Assembly (NCBI GenBank): GCA_031315915.1
Contig: JALDRK010000003.1
Span: 62,001 to 126,000 of the forward strand
Length of the DNA: 64,000 nucleotides
Direction: 5' to 3'
Source: Nitrospirales bacterium
Lineage (GTDB): Bacteria > Nitrospirota > Nitrospiria > Nitrospirales > UBA8639
Under the pieces are notes generated by a model. The model did no database searches and was not told where the DNA came from. It saw nothing but the letters and a program-made list of their open reading frames with translations. Each line of letters begins with the position of its first letter. Position 1 is the first letter of the stretch. This document shows, in pieces, positions 8,165 through 17,259 of this stretch. Position numbers and translations under genes: made by a program.

Positions 8165-9128
8165 CTACTCCCAACCTCCCCGTGTTCCGACGCTGAATCT
8201 CAAGCGGCTTAAAACCTATCCGCTGCGTTCCCGGCATTCCAAAGTGGATACGACGGAGTTTGCCAAACCGTGGACACGAGGAGGCTCATTCTCGAGCTTT
8301 GTGAAGACGCTTCCGGATATTTTGGCCGGCCGGTCCTTTCGTGCGGTGGTCGAGGCGATTGTGCGGGCCCGTCGGCGTGGACGGCCCGTGATTGCCGGCA
8401 TGGGGGCGCATGTGACGAAGGTCGGATTGAATCCCATTCTGATTGCCCTCATGCGGAAAGGAGTGATCACGGCCCTGGCCATGAATGGCGCCGTCATCAT
8501 CCATGATTTCGAATTAGCGTATCTGGGTCAGACGTCGGAGGAAGTGGAAGCAGAGATCGATTCGGGAAGATTCGGCATGGCTGAGGACACCGGACGCATT
8601 CTCAATGAAGCCATCGGCACCGGCTGGAAAAGCGGCCTGGGCATTGGCGCCGCGGTGGGCCACTATATCCGGACCCATCCACGCATGTTCCCTCATCGAC
8701 GCCATAGCGTCTTGGCGACCGGTGCTCAATTGGGTCTGCCGGTCACCGTTCACGTGGCCATCGGCACCGATATTATCCATATGCACCCTCACGCGAACGG
8801 CGCAGCGATTGGGGAAGGATCGCTTCGTGATTTTCGAACGCTGGCGGCGGTAGTGTCCGGGATGGAAGGGGGCGTGTATCTCAATTTAGGATCGGCCGTC
8901 CTTCTGCCGGAAGTGTTTCTCAAAACGGTGACCCTCGGACGCAATCTGGGGCATGCGCTGAAACGCATCACGACCGTCAACATGGATTTTCTGTCACACT
9001 ATCGCCCGCTCACCAATGTGGTGAAACGGCCCACGCAGAAGGGCGGCCAGGGTTATGCCCTGACCGGCCATCATGAACTCATGGTGCCCCTGCTGGCCGC
9101 GGCCGTGCTGGAAGGACTCAGGCGATGA
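8151..9128 (+). CDS. deoxyhypusine synthase-like protein
   Basis: A 325-residue protein of the deoxyhypusine synthase fold. GMGAHVTKVGLNPILIALMR and ALAMNGAVIIHDFELAYLG with TSEEVEAEIDSGRFGMAEDTG match the NAD-binding core of the family. The region expected to bear the catalytic Lys of true deoxyhypusine synthase is not matched by any motif I recognise, so a different reaction is likely. I choose the GTG at 8151, which overlaps the gmhA stop and has GGAAGAG upstream; the frame also allows an ATG-like start at 8124. Coupled to gmhA and followed 70 bp later by an NtrC-type regulator. Bacteria lack eIF5A, so this family is thought to act on small molecules (for instance homospermidine synthesis). 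Confidence 0.65.
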   Translation: MSKSNYSQPPRVPTLNLKRLKTYPLRSRHSKVDTTEFAKPWTRGGSFSSFVKTLPDILAGRSFRAVVEAIVRARRRGRPVIAGMGAHVTKVGLNPILIALMRKGVITALAMNGAVIIHDFELAYLGQTSEEVEAEIDSGRFGMAEDTGRILNEAIGTGWKSGLGIGAAVGHYIRTHPRMFPHRRHSVLATGAQLGLPVTVHVAIGTDIIHMHPHANGAAIGEGSLRDFRTLAAVVSGMEGGVYLNLGSAVLLPEVFLKTVTLGRNLGHALKRITTVNMDFLSHYRPLTNVVKRPTQKGGQGYALTGHHELMVPLLAAAVLEGLRR

Positions 9129-9198
9129 AGATGCAGATCCCATCAGGCAGGTCATACACTGGTTCAACAGCCTGGTGCGGGCACAAGGAGAATGGCGA

Positions 9199-10605
9199 AT
9201 GAAGAAAAAGATTCTGATTGTGGATGACCACCCGGACATTGTCTTGATGCTCACGGATCGACTCGAAGCACTGGGGTATGACACGGTGACGGCGGCCAAT
9301 GGAAAAGAAGCCCTGCAACAATTGGAACGGGAAGCGCCCAACGTGATGTTGTTGGATTTGGAAATGCCGCAAATGAGCGGCATGGAAGTGTTGCACCAAT
9401 TGGCCCAATCGAGCCGACGGGACGCCGGTGAGCCGGTCGGCTCAAATGGCCAGGGGTTTAACGAAGTGCTTCCCCTGCCGGTGGTGGTGATGACCGCGCA
9501 TGGCACCATATCCAAGGCTGTCGACGCGATGCGGGCAGGAGCCTATGATTTTCTCACCAAGCCCATCGAGTTGGATCATCTCACCATCGTCCTGAACAAA
9601 GTCCTCACACGGGAAGCCTTAGGCCGGCAGGTGGCCTCTCTCCGAGGGGAAGTCGAGAGCCGGTATGCCAAAATAGTTGGAGATAGTCCGCAGGTGAAGT
9701 CGATGGTGGAACTGGCCAAGCGGGCTGCGGATTCGGATGCCATGGTGTTGTTGTTAGGCGAAAGCGGCACAGGGAAAGAACTGTTTGCGCGATCCATTCA
9801 TCGATGGTCCACCCGTCGGGAAATGCCGTTCAGTATTATTAATTGCGTGGCGTTGACGGAATCGTTGCTGGAAAACGAATTGTTCGGACATGAAAAAGGA
9901 GCATTTACCGGAGCCGACTCTCTTCAGAAAGGCAAGATCGAAGCCGCCGATGGCGGAACGGTTTTTCTGGACGAGATCGGGGATATGCCGATCGGCTTGC
10001 AGGCGAAATTGTTACGGGTGCTTCAGGATCACGAATTTCCGCGCGTGGGGGGTACCCGGTTGATCAGAGTGAACATTCGCGTGGTGGCCGCAACCAACAA
10101 GGACCTGAAGCAGGCCGTCAAAGCGGGAACCTTCCGGGAAGATCTCTATTTCCGTCTCAACGTGGTGAATTTATCGTTGCCGCCGTTGCGTGATCGCCCG
10201 GAAGACATCATTCCATTGGCGGAGTATTTTCTGGATCGTCATCTTCGGGAAATGAACAAACGCAACAGAAAGTTTTCCAAAAAAGCCCTGGAGACCATCC
10301 GATGCTACACGTGGCCGGGAAATATCCGCGAATTGGACAATGCCATCGCCCGGGCCGTGGTATTGGGCGCGGACGATGAAATATCTCCAGACCTGCTCGG
10401 CATGGGCGGCGGGAAAGATGATCTGGAAGAAATCGACAATCTCCCCTATCACGAAGCCCTGGAACGGTTTAGTGGACTCATCCTGGAAAAAGCCATGCGG
10501 CGCAGCAACTGGAGTCAAACCAAAGCGGCCGAACTCCTGGGTCTCCAACGCACCTACCTGGCCCGGCTCCTCAAGCAAAAAGGCATTCAACAGGGTACAG
10601 AGTGA
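9199..10605 (+). CDS. sigma-54-dependent response regulator, NtrC family
   Basis: 468 residues: receiver domain (KILIVDDHPDIV at the start, phospho-acceptor Asp in MLLDLEMP), central AAA+ domain (Walker A GESGTGKE, sigma-54 contact loop EKGAFTGAD, Walker B GGTVFLDEIGD) and a C-terminal Fis-type helix-turn-helix (WSQTKAAELLGLQRTYLARLL). It should activate sigma-54 promoters after phosphorylation. The ATG at 9199 is preceded by AAGGAG; the longer frame from 9073 overlaps the neighbour. The receiver has an unusual hydrophilic insertion of about 19 residues (SSRRDAGEPVGSNGQGFNE) between the third helix and the fourth strand. No cognate kinase is adjacent. Confidence 0.92.
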   Translation: MKKKILIVDDHPDIVLMLTDRLEALGYDTVTAANGKEALQQLEREAPNVMLLDLEMPQMSGMEVLHQLAQSSRRDAGEPVGSNGQGFNEVLPLPVVVMTAHGTISKAVDAMRAGAYDFLTKPIELDHLTIVLNKVLTREALGRQVASLRGEVESRYAKIVGDSPQVKSMVELAKRAADSDAMVLLLGESGTGKELFARSIHRWSTRREMPFSIINCVALTESLLENELFGHEKGAFTGADSLQKGKIEAADGGTVFLDEIGDMPIGLQAKLLRVLQDHEFPRVGGTRLIRVNIRVVAATNKDLKQAVKAGTFREDLYFRLNVVNLSLPPLRDRPEDIIPLAEYFLDRHLREMNKRNRKFSKKALETIRCYTWPGNIRELDNAIARAVVLGADDEISPDLLGMGGGKDDLEEIDNLPYHEALERFSGLILEKAMRRSNWSQTKAAELLGLQRTYLARLLKQKGIQQGTE

Positions 10606-10723
10606 AAGGGGCGAATGACTAAGGAGAAACCTCGATAACGAGTTAGTCTACTCAGGAATCCCAAATCAAAAGTTTGGACAGGTAAGGATGAGCTGGGAAT
10701 TGATTGGTTTCTCTCACTTATGT

Positions 10724-12220
10724 TTAGTTGGCCTTTTGAAAGTGCATTTTCAGAATCTCTTTCGCCACCCGGTGTCCAGATTGAAGTGCGCCTTCCATCC
10801 ATCCTGGTCGTCCTGAAGTGTGGTCTCCTGCAAAAAAAACGTGACCCTCGGTATTGGTAATATGAGGAATGAGGGTCATCATTTGGCCTGGCTCAAACAT
10901 ATGATAGGCCCCTCTCGCCCACTCATCGTTATCCCAACATTTCGATGTGCAATGTCCCCAATCCACTTCTTTTTCAATTCCAGGATAAAAAGGTTTGATT
11001 TTATTTGCAAAAAAGCGAATTCTATCGACTTCTTTCATGGCGGTAACTTCACGTCCAAGGTCTCCGACCATATAAGCCTGAAGGATTCCATTTTCACTAT
11101 TTTGGGCCAAGGTCATATCTAAAAGATTCATCCCGCAGCTACCTATTCCCTCCTGGGAATTTTTTCGAATATCCGTAAATACTACTCCATTAAACTTCCC
11201 TTTTTTCCAAACCCTCTTGCGGCATTGCAGGTACACTCTGGCAACAGTGGAATATCGCAATTGGTGAATAGTTTGGAGTTTATTGGGGGAGAAAGGAAGA
11301 TTTTCAATATATCGGAGAGTTGAGAAAGGGATGGCACATACCAAATAATCTCCAGAAAGTTGTTTTTCAGCATTTCCATGGGTCACAGTTACAGCATTTC
11401 CATTTTGAGTGATTTTTACTACTGGGGCATTAAAAGTAATTTTTACTATATTTTTTAATTGGTGTTGAAATGCTTCAGGCAATTGACTCATGCCATCCGA
11501 AAGGGTATACCACCTAGGGTGGCCTTCATCGCATAATTGACGAGTGACAGCGCCGTCCCTAAGAATAGATAGCGCAGATAGTTTTTCTAAGTTATCCCAC
11601 CACGCAAACCAGGGACGCATGAGGTCGATGGCCCCATCCGAGGCTCCTGTATTCTTTAAAAACTCAAGAAAATTCATTTTATCCAGTTTTTCAACGTCAA
11701 TTGAAATCTGAGGATAAGGCCAATTGGGATCACCGGCGTCTAGTAATGCTCTGTACGAGCAGAGATACCTGCTCAAAAAGGCATAGAGGCCCACCTGGCT
11801 TTCATCCATTCTCAAATTAGGCCATGGGCTGGGTTTTTTGGTACGGGACCCCAGGGGAAGAGGTTGCCCATCTTCCCGAACCACGGCAGGGCATTTAAAC
11901 TGAAAGTCCTGAGAAATGTATTGCAGTTCCTGATTTTCTTTTAAAATTTCTTTTATATTGTTCAATCCAAATTTCCGACAGTAGTAAAGGGTAAGTGCAT
12001 GTTTGTCGGAAATCCAAAACGCACCTGCTTCTGCAAAAAGCTTATAAGAAAATGGTTTCCGCAATGTTTCCACTCGGCCTCCAACTCGATTGCGAGCCTC
12101 TAAAATCTCGATGTCAAAAAGCCCGCGGCTTAATTGAAAAAGTTGAAAAGCTGTGGAAAGACCGGCTAACCCTGCCCCAATGATAATGACTTTGGGGCGA
12201 GTTTTCTGGGATGTGTTCAT
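10724..12220 (-). CDS. flavin-containing amine oxidase family protein
   Basis: 498 residues. KVIIIGAGLAGLSTAFQL (10-27) is the FAD-binding Rossmann motif, EARNRVGGRVETL (41-53) the second flavin-contact motif, and HVFFAGDHTSGRPGWMEGALQSG near the C-terminus the closing FAD motif of the amine oxidase/phytoene desaturase superfamily. No signal peptide, so cytosolic. An AGGAGG-like ribosome site precedes the ATG at 12220. It is the last gene of the minus-strand RiPP cluster, 64 bp after the metalloprotein gene. It could oxidise an amine or C-N bond on the peptide or a precursor molecule; this is an inference from position only. Confidence 0.82.
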   Translation of the reverse strand: MNTSQKTRPKVIIIGAGLAGLSTAFQLFQLSRGLFDIEILEARNRVGGRVETLRKPFSYKLFAEAGAFWISDKHALTLYYCRKFGLNNIKEILKENQELQYISQDFQFKCPAVVREDGQPLPLGSRTKKPSPWPNLRMDESQVGLYAFLSRYLCSYRALLDAGDPNWPYPQISIDVEKLDKMNFLEFLKNTGASDGAIDLMRPWFAWWDNLEKLSALSILRDGAVTRQLCDEGHPRWYTLSDGMSQLPEAFQHQLKNIVKITFNAPVVKITQNGNAVTVTHGNAEKQLSGDYLVCAIPFSTLRYIENLPFSPNKLQTIHQLRYSTVARVYLQCRKRVWKKGKFNGVVFTDIRKNSQEGIGSCGMNLLDMTLAQNSENGILQAYMVGDLGREVTAMKEVDRIRFFANKIKPFYPGIEKEVDWGHCTSKCWDNDEWARGAYHMFEPGQMMTLIPHITNTEGHVFFAGDHTSGRPGWMEGALQSGHRVAKEILKMHFQKAN

Positions 12221-12284
12221 AATTCAGCCTCCATGTCCCACACGATAGGCAAGATTGGTAATGTTGGAGTTCCATAAAAGCGGT

Positions 12285-13946
12285 CTATCCGGGAGGTGAC
12301 CAAACCCTCACCAGGGCTGTTGCAGATTCCCCCCACACTTCATCACGGTCAAAACTTTTCTGAAGAGCTTCCGCGAGCCGTTCGTTAATGGTCGTGTAAA
12401 AGAAAGGATCTGGGTTTTCAAAAATGGCTAGGGTCGCTCCCGCGAGGAGTTGCGCATCGCTTCCCATGTTGGAAATGATGTCATTGGTTTCCGAGTTTTT
12501 CAAAAGGGTGTTTTTGATTTCATTGGCACCGATGTTTTCTTCCTCATCCCAATTCACCAAATCCCTCATCGCGTTATTATTCAGTGAGGCTAACGGTGTT
12601 TTAACCACACACTGCCCAACTTTTTTTGCTGCAGCCTTCATAATGCTCAAGGGAAAGGTTTTCTCAACGCGTAGCCAGGCATCTGATCCTGTTTGAATAA
12701 ACCCAGAGATAAGCACGTCATCGCTATTTTTACAAAAGACAATAATATCCTCAATCAATTGGATAACGTCGTGGGTGGCCTGACGATTCATATCCTGTGT
12801 GGCTTCCAAGGCGCCGATCATTGTATATAGTCGTAAAATATCCGAAGGGTGATAAGAAATTTCACCACTCCGATCGGGTGGGCGAGGAGAGGTGTTCAGA
12901 ACGGGGTTCCCTTTTAATTCCTTCAATGCGTTTCCTTTGTTTGCTAAGATTGTTAGCCCGCCTTTAATTTCCTTCTTCCATTCTTCATCCTCCAATTCCA
13001 TGGCGTTTTTTAAATCTTCCTTTAACTCATCGATGGCATCCACAAAGAACTGGCCAATGACCGGATTGAGCTGTTCATTCAACACTGCGATATAAATTGC
13101 TTGGGCTAAGGCATAGGTGGGTCCCATAAATAGAACCCCACATATATCCGAGGCGGCTTCGCCGATCCAATAACGCCATAATTGCCTTAAAAGTTTATTG
13201 TCCGATGAGGAAGATCCATTTCGAAAGGATAATTCGGAGACTTTCCTCTCTAATTCACTTAACAAGCCTGGAACGATATGCAGGATGTCATGGCCACCCA
13301 CCTCGTGTGCCAACGCACTCCATAAGAGGGGGTGTTCCCGGTAACTTGCGGGGAGGACGACAATCCCAACTTTCCCACCGAACAGTAAAGCGGATTCATG
13401 TGCAGGAAACGTATATGGAGTAATTTTGGGAAAAGGCATTGAATGCCTGAATGTCGCTAAAGGTGGGAGCCAGTTTGTTATTTCCAGCTTTTGACCGGCA
13501 CCTCGTTTAGATTCCAAAAACATACGATAAAAATTGGAAACTACGGCCAAAAATTGCCCAGTCTGGTCAGATAAATTCCAATGAAAATTTTCATCTAAAT
13601 CTTCAACATGAGAGGACAGATCGTAAACGGGGCCGATCAAGTCTTCAATGGCATAGGGCGCTTGATGTATGACATAGTCGAGATTGTTTTTTAAGGGTTG
13701 AATGTAAGCCTCGTGATATTTTAGGGGTAAAAATTTTTCGCCGGCTTGTATTGCTCGGAGAATACCGGTTTTGTCGGGGTCTCCATTTTTTGTAGTTAAG
13801 CCAGGAATCCCCTTTCGGAATTTGTTTGAAGACTGTTTGGTCTTTTGGGGAACCTCAATGAGCGTGACTTGGTTCAATAACACTTGAAATAATTTTTCGA
13901 AATTCAGGGTATTTTTCTCCCTATTTGTATTTGGGTTTTTTTTCAT
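12285..13946 (-). CDS. HEXXGH metalloprotein of the RiPP cluster, possible leader peptidase
   Basis: 553 residues from the ATG at 13946, chosen because AAAGGAGG lies just upstream; the earlier in-frame ATG at 13961 would place this ribosome site inside the gene. The start overlaps the end of the SagB-type gene. Residues 214-219 read HEVGGH, a HEXXGH zinc motif as found in family M49, followed 44 residues later by E263-x3-D267 (GEAASD), a plausible third ligand. The rest is mainly helical and not recognised. Together these indicate a zinc-dependent hydrolase. As no other protease is in the cluster, removal of the precursor leader is the simplest role, but no family member known to me is proven to do this. 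Confidence 0.6.
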   Translation of the reverse strand: MKKNPNTNREKNTLNFEKLFQVLLNQVTLIEVPQKTKQSSNKFRKGIPGLTTKNGDPDKTGILRAIQAGEKFLPLKYHEAYIQPLKNNLDYVIHQAPYAIEDLIGPVYDLSSHVEDLDENFHWNLSDQTGQFLAVVSNFYRMFLESKRGAGQKLEITNWLPPLATFRHSMPFPKITPYTFPAHESALLFGGKVGIVVLPASYREHPLLWSALAHEVGGHDILHIVPGLLSELERKVSELSFRNGSSSSDNKLLRQLWRYWIGEAASDICGVLFMGPTYALAQAIYIAVLNEQLNPVIGQFFVDAIDELKEDLKNAMELEDEEWKKEIKGGLTILANKGNALKELKGNPVLNTSPRPPDRSGEISYHPSDILRLYTMIGALEATQDMNRQATHDVIQLIEDIIVFCKNSDDVLISGFIQTGSDAWLRVEKTFPLSIMKAAAKKVGQCVVKTPLASLNNNAMRDLVNWDEEENIGANEIKNTLLKNSETNDIISNMGSDAQLLAGATLAIFENPDPFFYTTINERLAEALQKSFDRDEVWGESATALVRVWSPPG

Positions 13947-14823
13947 TTCGCCTCCTTTCATGGACTCCTAAAGGGAGCAGATCCTTGCGAATTTTGTTTC
14001 GAAGGGGGAGGGCCCGGGCAGCCTCTTTGGCGTTTTTCCCTATTGCCGTGAGATAAATGGTCGAGTGGGTGATGCCATCAAGGCCAAGAAAATCATCCAT
14101 CTCTCGATCATAGAATCCCCCGATATTCACGCTATTCAATCCCATTGCATTGGATACCAAATTTAAATTTTGGGCCACATGTCCAGCTTCCAGGAAAACA
14201 AAACGGTATCCACGGTCTCCGTATTTGAAAATCGAACGTTCGAACAAGGCGGTAATAAAAATTAACAAAGAAGCTTTTTTGACCAAATTAGGAAAGGGAG
14301 TTCTCTGGGCGATCACCGAAGCAAAATTTCCTTTTCGTAGGAAACGCAGATGATGCTTGGACGGATTGTAATGATAAAGGCCGGGTATTAGATTTTTTAC
14401 CTTGGAACTGAAAAAGAAAATTTCCAAAGGATATAGAGCCCCTCCTGAAGGTGTCACACGAAAAGCCCGTGGAAATTTTGTTCCCCTGTTATCACGAGTT
14501 ACCCCATAGGCGCAGTGCAAAAGAGTCGTGATGTTTTTTAGGGACATGTGAACCGAAACAAAGTCTCGTACCGAGACACGAGTCAAAATTGCTTCTTGGA
14601 GTGAGGAAGCTAATTTGACCCCTTCAGTGGGAAGCTTAATGATAGGATAACCGGCAAATTCCAAAGATTCATGTGTCTCTCTCATTCGTTCCCATACGGC
14701 TTTTTCTGAAGGTCCGATACTAAATAGATTGATTTTGGAGTTTTCATGAAAGAGTTCCCAAGTGTGGGAAAAATTTCCTTGGAAGAAGGGCAATTCGGAA
14801 AATGATTGTTGAGGTTGAGACAT
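13921..14823 (-). CDS. SagB/ThcOx-type FMN-dependent azoline dehydrogenase
   Basis: 300 residues of the nitroreductase-like SagB family, which oxidises thiazolines/oxazolines in modified peptides to thiazoles/oxazoles. Visible motifs: TRVSVRDF (81-88), the FMN-binding Arg/Ser segment; TPSGGALYPLEIFFF (124-138), highly typical of SagB/ThcOx; and AGHVAQNLNLVSNAMGL further on. The C-terminal 25 residues are strongly basic. It begins 8 bp after the YcaO gene and overlaps the metalloprotein gene, so it is co-translated with them. Presence of this oxidase predicts aromatic thiazoles in the product. Confidence 0.9.
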   Translation of the reverse strand: MSQPQQSFSELPFFQGNFSHTWELFHENSKINLFSIGPSEKAVWERMRETHESLEFAGYPIIKLPTEGVKLASSLQEAILTRVSVRDFVSVHMSLKNITTLLHCAYGVTRDNRGTKFPRAFRVTPSGGALYPLEIFFFSSKVKNLIPGLYHYNPSKHHLRFLRKGNFASVIAQRTPFPNLVKKASLLIFITALFERSIFKYGDRGYRFVFLEAGHVAQNLNLVSNAMGLNSVNIGGFYDREMDDFLGLDGITHSTIYLTAIGKNAKEAARALPLRNKIRKDLLPLGVHERRRNEKKPKYK

Positions 14824-14831
14824 TTGGTCTT

Positions 14832-16157
14832 TTACGGCAATGGATGAGGAACGGAATTATGACCTAATCCCTCCCCTTTTTTTCGAAATCCAATTTTTTC
14901 CGGAACTTCCCGAATTCGGGAACCGCCTAGTGCTCTTATGTGATGTCCAACACATAAGGGGTGCAGTCCCGGGATAACAGCACGTATGACGAAAATTCCC
15001 AAATTTTGGAGCTCGGGGGTGGTCAAATCGATAAGGAGGATGCGATGGCCAATACTATTAATTTCCTTTCGAAGGACTCCCAAATCCTTTTTCGCGTCTC
15101 CCGTTGATTGGTTTCCAATCTCCGCAAAGGGTATCTTTTTCCTTGATCGAAAAAGAAAATCTGCAAGGGCGATATTCTTATGATCGCAGTACAGGGCAAC
15201 ATGGCTATCTCGGTCGACGACATTAGAAAAATCCGGAGTTGGAGGAAATCTTGGACGTGAATTTTTGAGTAAACGACAAAAACGATAACTATGAGCGAGT
15301 TCTTCCAAGCTTTTTCGAACAGCAATCTCAGGATTCAGATGACAACTCAGGGCAAAACAGAGGCTTGGCATTTCGGTTTCCCTGCAGTTCAATACCGAAA
15401 GAATTACCGGAATCCGGTGATCCATTCTAAGCAAGAACAGGTTAACCCTTTTCCCTGTGCCTTCAAACCGACTTACTATTTCTTGATTCGCCTCGCTTAA
15501 AGTTTTTATTTCTATTCTTTGCGGTGACAATTGTGCTTGCCAATAAATCGTGAAAGCATCACGTTCGATGACTTCACAGATCGCCGAAACCCCAGCTACC
15601 CAATATCCCATGTGACAAGCAAGGCCAGTGGAAATGGGTTGCAAAATTGGCCATTCACCTTTCTCTCTGTCATATCGGTAGGGAACAAACACCATACAGG
15701 CCGGTACGTGGCAACTCTTATTGGACATGATGTCTATTGCTGGGATCCAATGAAGTTTAGTGGTTTTTTCGAAGGCTACAAATGGGAACCCTTTTTGCCC
15801 AATTTGGGCAGGGGTGTATAAGGCAAACTCGGTTGGAACGACGCATGAAAAGGGAGCCGATTCAAAGGAAGATAATGGGAGATCTTCCTGGTTATATAGC
15901 GCCCCGCAATATCGCTCGAGGGCTTCTCCCATGGCCTTTGCGAGTGCCCGTTCTCGTGAAGTGGAGGCACCTCCAGCATCCGCAGAATTTCGCTGAGCGC
16001 AGAATGCCATGGTATTACAGGCTCTGGCGTAAAAATGAAAAAAATTAGGACTTCCCGGTTCAACAGGTAATTCTTTAACATGGTGAATGATTCCTATCGA
16101 CTCATCAACAAGAAGTGTCCTGAAGTCGACAAGGTTCGTCGGAGGGGGGATTACCAT
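14832..16157 (-). CDS. YcaO-family cyclodehydratase of the TOMM cluster
   Basis: 441 residues. YcaO proteins use ATP to activate peptide amides so that Cys/Ser/Thr side chains cyclise to azolines. SRERALAKAMGEALERYCG (67-85) is the conserved ATP/Mg-binding helix, EVIERDAFTIYW follows in the middle, and the protein ends in PHPLP, the C-terminal proline-rich motif characteristic of azoline-forming YcaO enzymes. The ATG overlaps the stop of the E1-like gene (ATGGTAA). With its partner it forms the heterocyclase acting on the Cys-rich precursor at 17260-17424. Confidence 0.93.
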   Translation of the reverse strand: MVIPPPTNLVDFRTLLVDESIGIIHHVKELPVEPGSPNFFHFYARACNTMAFCAQRNSADAGGASTSRERALAKAMGEALERYCGALYNQEDLPLSSFESAPFSCVVPTEFALYTPAQIGQKGFPFVAFEKTTKLHWIPAIDIMSNKSCHVPACMVFVPYRYDREKGEWPILQPISTGLACHMGYWVAGVSAICEVIERDAFTIYWQAQLSPQRIEIKTLSEANQEIVSRFEGTGKRVNLFLLRMDHRIPVILSVLNCRETEMPSLCFALSCHLNPEIAVRKSLEELAHSYRFCRLLKNSRPRFPPTPDFSNVVDRDSHVALYCDHKNIALADFLFRSRKKIPFAEIGNQSTGDAKKDLGVLRKEINSIGHRILLIDLTTPELQNLGIFVIRAVIPGLHPLCVGHHIRALGGSRIREVPEKIGFRKKGEGLGHNSVPHPLP

Positions 16158-17137
16158 GGTTGTCCACCATCCAAAGGGACGAAAGTCGTATTTTCCAAGT
16201 CCGGGGAGGCTCTATGGTTCATCGAGCTGCAGGCTGCACACCGGGGTACCTTCAATACCTTATTTTTTCGTATCCCAAAATCGAAAAAATCTACTCGAAC
16301 GGCGTTCCCAACGTTTGAAAAGGGAATGGATGGTCCATAAAAACGGCTCAACTCGAATGCCGCAATATTTCCAAGGATTGACCCCATGGACGGATGAAAC
16401 CCAAGGATTTTTTCGCTCACAATAGGAGAATTTTTAGCCAAAAAAAATCGTTCCGGGTTTTCCAAGTGACTGTTTTGACGGGCTTGAAGGCATTCGAAGC
16501 ATGCAGTTTGTCCGGGAACGACCAAGGGACCAACAAACCCCAAAAGGTTGGAATTGTATACTGGCAAAAAAGTTTTTTTGTTCTTTAAACAGAATCTATT
16601 CCATTCTTGAAAAATGTTAGAGGCATCATAGTCTGAGGTAGTAATTAGGATATCAATTTCTGAAAAGTCGAAGTTGTTTCCCCATGCTTTTGGTGAAATT
16701 CCTGGGGAAATCCAACGGGTTTTGTTTAAACGCCCGGATTGGTTAATGAGCTCATGGTTGCGCAACCCAGGAAGATCTAGTACGGAAATTGTTTTTATTC
16801 CAGAGGCTCTCAACGAAGAAACGAGTTGTTGAGAGATATAGTTCACCCCTAGGATTACGACTTTAAAGTTTTCTTGCGGCACTAAAAGTCTTTGGTCCAC
16901 CAAGCCTTGTATAATGCGCTTAATTTTTGAACGAACACTTGGATTGAAAAGTCGGAGTATTTCCTCTTGGGTGGCCCCTCCACGAGAGGCCGAATTTAAA
17001 ATACCCCAGATCGCTTCCGCCGCACTCTTGCTTGGAATGACCATCTCATTGGGGCCCTGTTTTAGGATGCCTCCATTCGGCAATGGAGTGTATTGTATAG
17101 GTAAAACTTTGAATTTATTCTTCGACCCTAAAGCCAT
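16151..17137 (-). CDS. E1-like TOMM leader-binding protein (cyclodehydratase partner)
   Basis: 328 residues of the 'ocin-ThiF'/cyclodehydratase C-protein type. The N-terminal 90 residues resemble a winged-helix RiPP recognition element, which binds the leader peptide. A Rossmann-like segment FKVVILGVNYISQQLVSSLR (91-110) follows, and two CxxC pairs (CFEC at 213-216, CAAC at 300-303) form the structural zinc site typical of the family. It presents the precursor to the YcaO enzyme encoded directly downstream with a 7-bp overlap. Confidence 0.88.
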   Translation of the reverse strand: MALGSKNKFKVLPIQYTPLPNGGILKQGPNEMVIPSKSAAEAIWGILNSASRGGATQEEILRLFNPSVRSKIKRIIQGLVDQRLLVPQENFKVVILGVNYISQQLVSSLRASGIKTISVLDLPGLRNHELINQSGRLNKTRWISPGISPKAWGNNFDFSEIDILITTSDYDASNIFQEWNRFCLKNKKTFLPVYNSNLLGFVGPLVVPGQTACFECLQARQNSHLENPERFFLAKNSPIVSEKILGFHPSMGSILGNIAAFELSRFYGPSIPFSNVGNAVRVDFFDFGIRKNKVLKVPRCAACSSMNHRASPDLENTTFVPLDGGQPW

Positions 17138-17176
17138 GGAATGAATTCTTTGAAAATTAAAGAACAGATTTTGATT

Positions 17177-17243
17177 TTTTTAGTCCCGCGCCGTGAGACT
17201 AAAAATGTTGGGGGAACCTATTAAAAAAAGTTCCCCCCACATT
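17177..17243 (-). terminator. terminator/attenuator between precursor and enzyme genes
   Basis: Two stacked hairpins. Read on the minus strand, the first (17204-17243) pairs 13 of 14 positions with a G5-6/C5-6 core and is followed by UUUUU, a canonical intrinsic terminator. The second (17177-17205) uses that U-run as its own 5' arm, pairing with a run of A. They share only two bases, but formation of the second would draw on the terminator's U-tract. Partial termination here would make precursor RNA exceed enzyme RNA, as is usual in RiPP clusters. Confidence 0.65.
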
Positions 17244-17259
17244 CAATTACAATAGGAAG

